A stretch of DNA of 11,595 nt, taken from JBFHRB01 sp041591915. GTDB lineage: Bacteria; Actinomycetota; Nitriliruptoria; Nitriliruptorales; Nitriliruptoraceae. How positions within the stretch are numbered: the first letter of the stretch is position 1; each line of letters opens with the position of its first letter. The notes beneath the pieces were generated by a model. The model had not been told where the DNA came from and made no database searches. It saw nothing but the letters and a program-made list of their open reading frames with translations. The stretch lies in assembly GCA_041591915.1 (NCBI GenBank), contig JBFHRB010000095.1, forward strand, positions 1 through 11,595, given 5' to 3'. A program made the translations under genes and the position numbers. Below, one piece after another: positions 5,259 through 11,266 of the stretch.

Positions 5259-6311
5259 TCAGGCGTCGAGCATGGCACGCACCGCCGCCCCGATGCCGGA
5301 GGCCATGCGGGCGTGGCCCTCGTCGTCGGGGTGGATGCCGTCGCCGAGGTGCTCGGGCCCGATCAGGTCGAGGCCGCGCACGAGCGACAGGCGGGTGTCG
5401 CCGTCGGCGATGCGCTTGCTCGCGACCTCCTCCATCGCGGCCCGCAGGTCCCCCAGCGTCGCCCCCAGCCGGTTCGGCTTCGCCTCGGCGTCGGGGCGGA
5501 TGACCGGCGACGCGACGACGATGGGCGTGTCGGGGTGGTCCTGGCGCAGGATCTCGAGGAACGCGTCGGTGTTGGCCCGCATCTGCTCGGCCGAGTGGGG
5601 CGTGCGCGTCCAGCAGTTGGTGCCGTGGCACACCGTGATGACGTCGGCCTCGACCCGGCCCACCTGTTCGGCGCTGGCGATCTCGCCCCGCGAGGCCCCG
5701 GCGTAGCCGAGGTTGGCGTGGTCGAGGCCGAAGTCACGCCCCGCCACCGCCGGCCAGGCGAGTGCTGGGGCCGAGGCGATCCACCCCTCTGCCACCGAGT
5801 CGCCGTAGACGACCCAGCGCGGCTGGTCGGGTGCCGGCTCGATGGAGCCGCGCCCGGCCTTGACTGACTCGACGGTCGGCTTCATGCCTACCGGGACGTA
5901 GATCACCGTGCGCGACCCCGGCCGCGCCGGGACCATGCACTGCTGCGACTCGCCGACGTAGGCCGGCGCCTCGCCGAGCAGCTCCCAGCCGCCGTCGCCC
6001 TCCGCCCACGACTGGAACGTGATGCCCGCGCCATCACCGCGGTAGCCGGTCTGGTCCGTCTGCGCCGAGTAGACGATCCGGACGAGATCCGCGTCGCCGA
6101 CGAGCTCGAGCCTGACCCCCACCGGGATCGAGGCCATCAGCCAGGTGTCGCCCGGGATGCGCATGCGGTCGAGCGGTGCGGCGCGCGGGTACGGGACCCG
6201 CCGCGTACCGGGCCACAGGGCCCCGCGCACGTAGGGCTCGGGCTGCTCGGGGCGCTCGCCGCGGCCGGCCTCCGGGCCGCTCAGCAGGTGCGGTGCGGAC
6301 TCGGAACTCAC
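5259..6311 (-). CDS. SGNH/GDSL-family hydrolase (esterase)
   Basis: A 350-aa two-part protein. Residues 1-165 form a beta-rich region with SWAEGDGGWELL and VIYVPVGMKPTV, likely a jelly-roll or carbohydrate-binding-like module. Residues 166-350 are an SGNH domain: block I VVYGDSVAEGW (nucleophile S172), block II Gly in NLGYAG (200-205), block III HGTN (229-232), block V DGIHP (D324 and H327). All four SGNH residues are present, so an active serine esterase is expected. No signal peptide or lipobox is visible, so it is probably cytosolic and acts on a small ester or lactone rather than on polymer. The start is a GTG at 6309-6311, preceded by AGGGGG that overlaps the upstream SDR stop, 8 nt away; the longer open frame upstream runs through the SDR gene and is rejected. 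In the operon it follows LLM and SDR genes, suiting hydrolysis of an oxygenation product. Confidence 0.88.
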   Translation of the reverse strand: MSSESAPHLLSGPEAGRGERPEQPEPYVRGALWPGTRRVPYPRAAPLDRMRIPGDTWLMASIPVGVRLELVGDADLVRIVYSAQTDQTGYRGDGAGITFQSWAEGDGGWELLGEAPAYVGESQQCMVPARPGSRTVIYVPVGMKPTVESVKAGRGSIEPAPDQPRWVVYGDSVAEGWIASAPALAWPAVAGRDFGLDHANLGYAGASRGEIASAEQVGRVEADVITVCHGTNCWTRTPHSAEQMRANTDAFLEILRQDHPDTPIVVASPVIRPDAEAKPNRLGATLGDLRAAMEEVASKRIADGDTRLSLVRGLDLIGPEHLGDGIHPDDEGHARMASGIGAAVRAMLDA

Positions 6312-6319
6312 AGGGCCCC

Positions 6320-7141
6320 CTAGAACTCCATCGGGAACGGGAACTTGGCCGTCACGCCGCCGTCGACGACGAGCGTCTGGCCGTTCACGTAGCCGCTGAG
6401 GTCGCTCATCAGGAACAGCAGCGCCGCGGCGATGTCGGAGGTCTGGGCGACCCGTCGCAGCGGCGAGTTGTCCTCCTGCGTCTTCTTGAGGTCGTCGCCG
6501 AGCATCGCCGCGATCCGCGGCGTCCAGACGACCCCGGGCGCGACCGCGTTGACACGGATGCCCTTGGGGCCGAGCTCCACGGCGGCCGACCGAACGAGCG
6601 ACATCAGCCCGGCCTTGGCCGCGCCGTACGCGGCGTGCAGTGGGGCGGACGAGATGCCGGAGACGGAGGCGACGAACGCCATCGAGCCCCCGCCCGACTG
6701 GCGCATCATCTTCGCGCCGAGCTGGGTGAGGTAGAAGGCGTGGCGCAGGACCATGCCCTGTGTCCACTCCCAGTCCTCGTCGGTCGTCGACGTGAGCGGC
6801 ACGTACTTGGCCATGCCGATGATGTCGACGACGCCATCGACGCGGCCGAGGCGGGCCTCGGCGGTCTTGAGGACCTTCTCGATGTCGGCGCGCTCACGCG
6901 CGTCAGCGGCGATCGGGACGCCATCGATCTCGGAGGCGACGTGCTCGGCGGCGTCGGCGTCGTAGTCCATGCAGACGACACGCGCCCCCGCCTGGGCGAG
7001 GGCGTGCGACGTCTGGCGTCCGATGCCCTGGCCGGCCCCGGCCACGACGATCCCCCGATCGTCGAGCCGGAGCAGGTCCAGGTAGTCGGGGACCTCCGAC
7101 CGATCGAGCTCACGCTCGGCCTGCGGAGGCTGCTCGCTCAT
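6320..7141 (-). CDS. SDR-family oxidoreductase, divergent subgroup
   Basis: A 273-aa SDR with a 29-residue N-terminal extension. The nucleotide motif is AGAGQGIGR (34-42) and D59 ends strand 2 (CMDYD), suggesting NAD(H). S159, Y172 and K176 (YGAAK) keep normal catalytic spacing. Two usually conserved positions differ: the NNAG motif reads DIIG (106-109) and the tetrad Asn is replaced by V131 (QGMVLRHAF). The C-terminal VNGQTLVVDGG is typical. Its ATG overlaps the LLM stop codon by 4 nt (ATGA, 7138-7141), so expression is coupled to the monooxygenase. It probably handles a substrate or product of that enzyme. The altered residues may change the proton relay or reaction direction; the Ser-Tyr-Lys core argues against it being dead. 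Confidence 0.9.
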   Translation of the reverse strand: MSEQPPQAERELDRSEVPDYLDLLRLDDRGIVVAGAGQGIGRQTSHALAQAGARVVCMDYDADAAEHVASEIDGVPIAADARERADIEKVLKTAEARLGRVDGVVDIIGMAKYVPLTSTTDEDWEWTQGMVLRHAFYLTQLGAKMMRQSGGGSMAFVASVSGISSAPLHAAYGAAKAGLMSLVRSAAVELGPKGIRVNAVAPGVVWTPRIAAMLGDDLKKTQEDNSPLRRVAQTSDIAAALLFLMSDLSGYVNGQTLVVDGGVTAKFPFPMEF

Positions 7142-8292
7142 GCCGGGGTCCCGGCCTTCTCGACCATCGTGACCGTCGACTCGCGGTCGGGGTCGATGAC
7201 GGGCAGGACGTGCTTCCCGATGAGCTCGATCGACTTCATGATCGCGTTGTGGTCGAGGTCACCGAACTGCATGTAGCAGAGGAGGTGGTCGACGCCGAGC
7301 GACTCGTACAGCTTCATCTTCTCGATGCACTGGTCCGGGTCGCCCACGATGATCATGTCGTAGTCGTTGAACATCTTCGGGTTGAGGTCGCCGTCGGCGT
7401 GCTTCTTCATCAGCGGGAAGAGCTTGTCCTTCTCCTCCTGCGGGAAGTGCGGGAACTCCCACTCGAGCGTGAACTCGGCGAGGTGCTGGTACCACCACCA
7501 CACCGCGTCCCAGACCCCGTTGACCTCGGCCTCGTCCATCGAGTCGGCGCAGTGCACCAGCGTGTACGCGGCGGCGCGGTTGTTGACCACGTCCGTCAGC
7601 GGCGTCTGGTTGGCCTGGGCCTCCTTGTAGGCCGCGATCCGCTGGGCCATGATCTGCGTCGGCTGCATGATCGCGAAGCTCAACAGGCCCATGCCGAGCT
7701 GGCCGGCCTTGGCCGCCGACGACGGCGACGTGGCGGCCATCCACGGCGGCGGGTGCGGACCCTGGACGGGCTTCGGCGTCACGTTCCGCTTCGGGAACTT
7801 GAGGTGCTCGGAGTCCTCTTCGTAGTACTGGGTCTTCCACATGCCGACGATCGAGCGGATCGCCGCCTCCCACTTCTCCTTCGAGCGGTCGATGTCGACG
7901 CCGAAGGCGGTCTGCTCCATCGGCGTGGACCGGCCGGTCCCCCACTCGACGCGGCCACCCGACAGCACGTCGACGGTCGCGACCTTCTCGGCCACGCGCA
8001 TCGGCGGCGTGAACTCGTGCGGGGTCAGCGTGACGCCGAAGCCGAGCCGGATCTGCTCGGTCACCTGCGACAGCGCGCCGAGGACGGCCTCGGGGCAGCT
8101 GCAGTGGCTGCGGCCCTCACGGAAGTGGTGCTCCACGAACCACGCGCAGTTGAACCCGAGCGTGTCGGCGAGCCGCACCTGCTCGATGGCTTCCTTGTAG
8201 GCGCGCTGCTCGCGCTTGCGCTGGTTCTCCGGCCAGGGCTCGTCACCCCATGGCTTCGGAACGTCGATCTCGTAGAGGAGGTCGAGCTTCAT
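7138..8292 (-). CDS. LLM-class flavin-dependent monooxygenase
   Basis: A 384-aa luciferase-like (alpha/beta barrel) protein. Recognisable segments are LADTLGFNCAWFVEHHFREG (41-60), IRLGFGVTLTPHEFTPPMRVAE (81 onward) and DVLSGGRVEWGTGR (108-121), all diagnostic of the LLM family near the bacterial luciferase and alkanal/diketocamphane monooxygenase branches. The reaction expected is oxygenation by reduced FMN and O2; F420 use cannot be excluded by eye. The ATG at 8290-8292 is chosen because MKLDLLYEIDVP is the first barrel strand and GAGAGG lies 9 nt upstream; the in-frame ATG at 8367 would start inside the predicted regulatory element. First gene of a five-gene operon (LLM, SDR, SGNH hydrolase, small protein, IclR), with a promoter carrying a degenerate TetR-type site and the 25-bp shared element. 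A reductase supplying FMNH2 is encoded at 612-1172. Confidence 0.93.
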   Translation of the reverse strand: MKLDLLYEIDVPKPWGDEPWPENQRKREQRAYKEAIEQVRLADTLGFNCAWFVEHHFREGRSHCSCPEAVLGALSQVTEQIRLGFGVTLTPHEFTPPMRVAEKVATVDVLSGGRVEWGTGRSTPMEQTAFGVDIDRSKEKWEAAIRSIVGMWKTQYYEEDSEHLKFPKRNVTPKPVQGPHPPPWMAATSPSSAAKAGQLGMGLLSFAIMQPTQIMAQRIAAYKEAQANQTPLTDVVNNRAAAYTLVHCADSMDEAEVNGVWDAVWWWYQHLAEFTLEWEFPHFPQEEKDKLFPLMKKHADGDLNPKMFNDYDMIIVGDPDQCIEKMKLYESLGVDHLLCYMQFGDLDHNAIMKSIELIGKHVLPVIDPDRESTVTMVEKAGTPA

Positions 8293-8355
8293 CCCCCTGC
8301 ACCTCTCGCTGTCGTGTACGTCCGATACCGGCGACCCGCGGCTCCCCTCGCAGGC

Positions 8356-8380
8356 GTTCGATATCACGAACGGCTGTTCG
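8356..8380. promoter_or_regulatory. Regulatory element shared with ribBA (LLM operon copy)
   Basis: GTTCGATATCACGA followed by ACGGCTGTTCG on the plus strand; 22 of 25 bases match the ribBA-upstream element (minus strand of 2647-2671). It contains a 6-bp-arm palindrome, CGTTCG-ATATCA-CGAACG (8355-8372), and a second half-site TGTTCG. It lies about 9 nt downstream of the predicted LLM -10. The candidate ligand is the operon's own IclR protein, since IclR-family sites are often GTTCG/CGAAC palindromes (recalled, not searched). Confidence 0.6.
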
Positions 8381-8389
8381 CTGAACGGA

Positions 8390-8419
8390 ACGCTACCGAG
8401 ACATCTGACGGAGTGTCAA
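8390..8419 (-). promoter_or_regulatory. Predicted promoter of the LLM operon
   Basis: Minus strand: a consensus -35 TTGACA (8419-8414), 18-bp spacer, -10 TAGCGT (8395-8390). The predicted start near 8383 gives a leader of about 90 nt. The TTGACA is itself part of the degenerate TetR-type half-site (8405-8419), so a bound repressor would cover the -35. Confidence 0.55.
8405..8419. promoter_or_regulatory. Degenerate TetR-type operator (site 4)
   Basis: CTGACG-GAG-TGTCAA: the left half-site is identical to the core of sites 1-3 and the right half matches at 4 of 6 positions, so 10 of 12 half-site bases agree. It overlaps the -35 of the LLM promoter. Weaker symmetry predicts weaker binding than sites 1-3. 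Confidence 0.45.
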
Positions 8420-8428
8420 GAACGCGCT

Positions 8429-8444
8429 CGCCCGGCCAGGGGCG
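8429..8444 (-). terminator. Weak stem-loop after the acyl-CoA synthetase gene
   Basis: CGCCC and GGGCG form a 5-bp stem with a 6-nt loop, 2 nt past the stop codon of the acyl-CoA synthetase gene and before the LLM promoter. There is no U-run. It may lessen read-through from the upstream operon into the LLM operon, or have no role. Confidence 0.22.
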
Positions 8445-8446
8445 TG

Positions 8447-9928
8447 CTAGCCGTGGCGGGCGGCGAGGGCGCGGCGGTCGAGCTTGTGCAGGCTCGTGCG
8501 CGGGAGGTCGGCGGCGAGCTCGAGGGCCTCGGGGAGCTCGTGCCGGGCGAGCAGGGGCCGTGCATGGGTGCGGAGGTCGTCGAGCGTGGGCGGGTCCGAG
8601 GGATCCCGTGGCACGACGACCGCGACGCCGACCTGGCCCATCAGCTCGTCGGGGCGTGGGACCACCGCCACGTCGAGCACGCCGGGGTGGGCGGACAGCG
8701 CGGCCTCCACGGTGGCGGGGTGGACGTTGTAGCCGCCACGGATGTAGACGTCGTCGCGGCGGCCCACGAGCCGCAGGCAACCAGCGTCGTCGATGAGCCC
8801 GAGGTCACCCATCCGGACCCACCCGTCGCGGAGCTCGCGGGCGGTGAGGTCCGGCGCGTTCCAGTACCCGCTCATCACCGCGTCGGATCGCAGCCAGACC
8901 TCGCCCTCCTCCCCCGGCGCGAGGTCCCCACCGTCGGTACCGCGGATCGCGACCTCGACCCCGTTGCGTGGACGCCCGACCGTGTGCAGTACCTCGTCGT
9001 CGGGGGCGTCGAGTGCAGTCAGCGTGCCGAGGGCTCCCGACTCCGTCGACGAGTACCGGACCGAGAAGGGCGCGCCGAACCGCTCCCGCGCCTCGGTGAC
9101 CAGCGACGGCGACACCGGGCCCCCACCCGCCACGATCGCACGCACGTGCGACCAGTCATGGGCCTCGACGTCCTCGCGCAGGAGCAGGGAGACCTGGGCC
9201 GGGATGCCGCCGATCATCGGCATCCGCAGCCGCGCGAACGCCTCGAGGGCATCGGCCGCCCGCCACTTCGCGAGCAGGTGGATCGTGTTGCCGACGTCGA
9301 GGTACCACGCGAGCTTGGTCATGAACCCGACGTGCACGAGCTCGGTCGAGGCGAGCATCGGCACGCCGCCCGCCGACGGGTCCGCGGCATCCATCCGCTC
9401 GACGGCTCGCAGTTGCCGCCCCGTGAACCACGCGGCCTTCGGGGTACCGGTCGTGCCCGAGGTGAAGACGATCACGACGGGACGATCGTCGTCGGGTGCG
9501 ACGCGCGGCGCCAGCGGCTCACCCCACAGGCCCGCGAGCACGCCTTCTGCGGACGAGGCGAGGCGAACGACCTCGACCGGCGCGTCGACGGGGAGGCCCA
9601 CCTCGAGCCCCTCCGCCACGAGCACGATGGACGCCCCGACCACGTCGACGCACGCGGCCCGGTCGGCGGGCGCGAGTCGCGTGTTCACGCCCGCGGTGAT
9701 CGCGCCGACCTTCGCCGCAGCCAGGTAGGCCGCGACGTACTCGACGCTCGACGGGATCAGGAGCCCGACGACGTCACCGAGACCGACCCCGCGCGCCGAC
9801 AGGCCCGCGGCGATCCGGTCACTCAGCGCGTCGAGCCAGGCGTACGAGCACGTCCATCCGTCGGGCGAGACGAGGGCGGGGCGGTCGCCGTGGCGCCGCC
9901 CTGCCTCGCGAACCACCTCCGCCAGCAT
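8447..9928 (-). CDS. Acyl-CoA synthetase (ANL / FadD-like AMP-forming ligase)
   Basis: A 493-aa adenylate-forming enzyme, slightly short for the family. Core motifs are in order: P-loop FTSGTTGTPKA (155-165), YSSTESG (292-298), GWVRMGDLG (369-377, D375 binding ribose), GRRDDVYIRGGYNV (389-402, the hinge region) and PRTSLHKLDRR (476-486) with the catalytic lysine K482. It should activate a carboxylic acid with ATP to the acyl-adenylate and then to acyl-CoA. The substrate-binding pocket cannot be read reliably, so chain length or aromaticity is open. The ATG at 9926-9928 is 22 nt from the tetR stop with GAGG 8 nt upstream, and the gene ends the LLM2-hydrolase-like-TetR operon. In context it would feed acids to the acyl-CoA dehydrogenase encoded at 1-332. 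Confidence 0.94.
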   Translation of the reverse strand: MLAEVVREAGRRHGDRPALVSPDGWTCSYAWLDALSDRIAAGLSARGVGLGDVVGLLIPSSVEYVAAYLAAAKVGAITAGVNTRLAPADRAACVDVVGASIVLVAEGLEVGLPVDAPVEVVRLASSAEGVLAGLWGEPLAPRVAPDDDRPVVIVFTSGTTGTPKAAWFTGRQLRAVERMDAADPSAGGVPMLASTELVHVGFMTKLAWYLDVGNTIHLLAKWRAADALEAFARLRMPMIGGIPAQVSLLLREDVEAHDWSHVRAIVAGGGPVSPSLVTEARERFGAPFSVRYSSTESGALGTLTALDAPDDEVLHTVGRPRNGVEVAIRGTDGGDLAPGEEGEVWLRSDAVMSGYWNAPDLTARELRDGWVRMGDLGLIDDAGCLRLVGRRDDVYIRGGYNVHPATVEAALSAHPGVLDVAVVPRPDELMGQVGVAVVVPRDPSDPPTLDDLRTHARPLLARHELPEALELAADLPRTSLHKLDRRALAARHG

Positions 9929-9950
9929 CGACGCGCCTCGCTGCCGCGCC

Positions 9951-10619
9951 TCAGTCCGCCGGGGGCTTGCGGCCCACGAGGCTCCAGTAGGTCATGCGGG
10001 CGAGCGACACGCGCGCCTCCTTCTCCCCCACGCCCCAGCCCGTCAGGCCGTCCAGGTGGGCGGCGACGTGGGCGAGCATCGAGATGATGACGGAGGCCTG
10101 CGCGTTCGGCTTGACGTCCTCGGGGTGGCGCTCCCTCGCCTGCATCTCCGCCACGACCTCACAGAGCGCGACGGTGACCGGGTTGAGGAGGGCGATGCGG
10201 GCCTCGCGGAAGCGACCGTCGCCCTCGGCGATGGCCAGGTCGATGACGCGGAGGACGTGGACGTGCGTCGTCCAGAAGTCGAGGAACGCGTCGATGAAGT
10301 CGAGTGTTGCCTCCCACCCGGCGCGCCCCGACCACGATGCCGACGAGATGAGGTCACCGAGGCGCTCGCCGTCCTCGTGCAGCCGGGCTGCGAGCACCAG
10401 CACCGCTGCCTCGACGTCCGCGAAGTACTGGTAGAAGGTCGCGGGCGAGGAGCCGACGTGCCGCGCGATCTCGACGACCGACAGCTCGCGGTAGCCGCGC
10501 GTCTGCAGCAGTTCGGCGGTCGCGTCGAGCAGGCGGTCACGGGTCTGTCGGCCGCGGCGACCCGGCACGCGGCCGTCGACGGCGCGGAGGTCCTCGTCCG
10601 TTTCCTGATGGGTCGTCAT
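9951..10619 (-). CDS. TetR-family transcriptional regulator
   Basis: A 222-aa regulator. Residues 22-68 are the TetR DNA-binding domain, with the helix-turn-helix LSVVEIARHVGSSPATFYQY at 46-65 (FYQYF replaces the common FYxHF). The remaining helical part (about 75-220) is the ligand-binding and dimerisation domain, with no sequence feature that names the ligand; the neighbouring acyl-CoA synthetase suggests an acyl-CoA. The ATG at 10617-10619 starts right on a near-copy of the CTGACG-GGT-CGTCAG operator (13 of 15 bases), implying autorepression. Ribosome-site complementarity before the ATG is poor, and a TAGGCT -10-like hexamer lies 7 nt upstream, so a leaderless transcript is possible besides read-through from the upstream genes (17-nt gap). 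Confidence 0.93.
   Translation of the reverse strand: MTTHQETDEDLRAVDGRVPGRRGRQTRDRLLDATAELLQTRGYRELSVVEIARHVGSSPATFYQYFADVEAAVLVLAARLHEDGERLGDLISSASWSGRAGWEATLDFIDAFLDFWTTHVHVLRVIDLAIAEGDGRFREARIALLNPVTVALCEVVAEMQARERHPEDVKPNAQASVIISMLAHVAAHLDGLTGWGVGEKEARVSLARMTYWSLVGRKPPAD
10605..10619. promoter_or_regulatory. TetR-type operator overlapping the tetR start codon (site 5)
   Basis: CTGATG-GGT-CGTCAT differs from the core of sites 1-3 at one base in each half-site (13 of 15 overall). The rightmost CAT is the reverse complement of the tetR ATG. The two departures fall where the sequence must also encode Met-1 and His-4, so coding constraint may explain them. Confidence 0.55.
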
Positions 10620-10626
10620 GTCCGGG

Positions 10627-10632
10627 AGCCTA
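10627..10632 (-). promoter_or_regulatory. Possible -10 of a leaderless internal tetR promoter
   Basis: Minus strand TAGGCT (TAnnnT type), placed so that transcription would start at or next to the A of the tetR ATG. No good -35 lies 17-18 bp upstream. Leaderless promoters with only a -10 are common in actinobacteria, but a single hexamer is weak evidence. Confidence 0.3.
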
Positions 10633-10636
10633 ACGG

Positions 10637-11266
10637 TCAGTGGTTGCCGGCCCAGGCACGCACGACCTCGTCGGTCGTGGTCATGGTCGCGAGCAGGGAC
10701 AGGGTGTTGTCGATGACGGCGTCGGCGTACGCACGGGGTACGCCGGCGATCGCGTCACGTGGGAGGACGACGTCATAGGACGCGTTCACGGCGTCCATGA
10801 CCAGGTTGGTGACCCCGACGTTCACGGACACGCCCACGATGACGAGCGTGCGCGCCCCGAGGTTGCGGAGGACCGGATCGAGGTCGGTCCCGCCCATGCC
10901 GCCGATGCCGTGGTAGCGCGTGAGGACGAGGTCCCGCGGGTCGTCGCCGACCTCGTCCACCAGCCGGACCACGTCGCTCCCCGGCCGGAAGACGACGCCC
11001 GACTTCCTCGCCGCGCCGAAGATGCGGCCGTTGTTGTTCGAGCCCATCTCGTCGTCTCGTCGGTGCACGATGCAGTGCACGACCGGCACGCCGGCGGCGC
11101 GAGCGGCGGTCGCGAGCCGACCGACGTTGGCGGGCAGGCCCACGTCTCGGGCCTCCTCCGACAGGGCCGGGAACACGGCGGGCTCGCCGATCACGCCGCG
11201 CATGCACTCGTGGGTCACGAGCGCCGTGCTCGCCGGGTCGAGCAGCTCCTCGAGCGAACGCCTCAT
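10637..11266 (-). CDS. Isochorismatase-fold (cysteine hydrolase family) protein without the catalytic triad
   Basis: A 209-aa protein with the isochorismatase/nicotinamidase Rossmann-like fold: strand 1 TALVTHECMRGVIGE (14-28), AARAAGVPVVHCIVHRR (54-70), LTRYHGIGGMGGTDLDPVLR (115-134), TLVIVGVSVNVGVTNLVMDA (140-159) and YDVVLPRDAIAG (164-175). The family's Asp-Lys-Cys triad is absent: Asp is E20, Lys is R117, and the Cys position in the VNVGVT motif is G151. Some actinobacterial proteins annotated as isochorismatases share this pattern, as I recall it, but their activity is unknown to me. Possible roles are a binding protein or an enzyme with different chemistry. The ATG at 11264-11266 overlaps the stop of the upstream LLM gene by 4 nt (ATGA), so it is coupled to that gene, and tetR follows after 17 nt. 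Confidence 0.88.
   Translation of the reverse strand: MRRSLEELLDPASTALVTHECMRGVIGEPAVFPALSEEARDVGLPANVGRLATAARAAGVPVVHCIVHRRDDEMGSNNNGRIFGAARKSGVVFRPGSDVVRLVDEVGDDPRDLVLTRYHGIGGMGGTDLDPVLRNLGARTLVIVGVSVNVGVTNLVMDAVNASYDVVLPRDAIAGVPRAYADAVIDNTLSLLATMTTTDEVVRAWAGNH

Noticed and set aside
5241..5262. Half-site CTGACG near the SGNH stop codon
   Set aside because: Only one half-site is present, it lies inside an operon, and no matching CGTCAG follows at the right spacing.
4946..5278. N-terminal extension of the IclR reading frame up to 5278
   Set aside because: The extra sequence is Arg/Gly/Pro-rich, unlike IclR proteins, and overlaps the small 98-aa gene, whose stop is coupled to the GTG at 4945.
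6312..6767. N-terminal extension of the SGNH hydrolase frame to 6767
   Set aside because: It runs out of frame through the SDR gene, is Arg-rich, and a GTG with a good ribosome site lies at 6311.
7210..10087. Long plus-strand open frames of 528 and 547 codons
   Set aside because: They are antisense shadows of the LLM and acyl-CoA synthetase genes with repetitive Arg/Ala/Gly/Leu-rich content and no recognisable motif.
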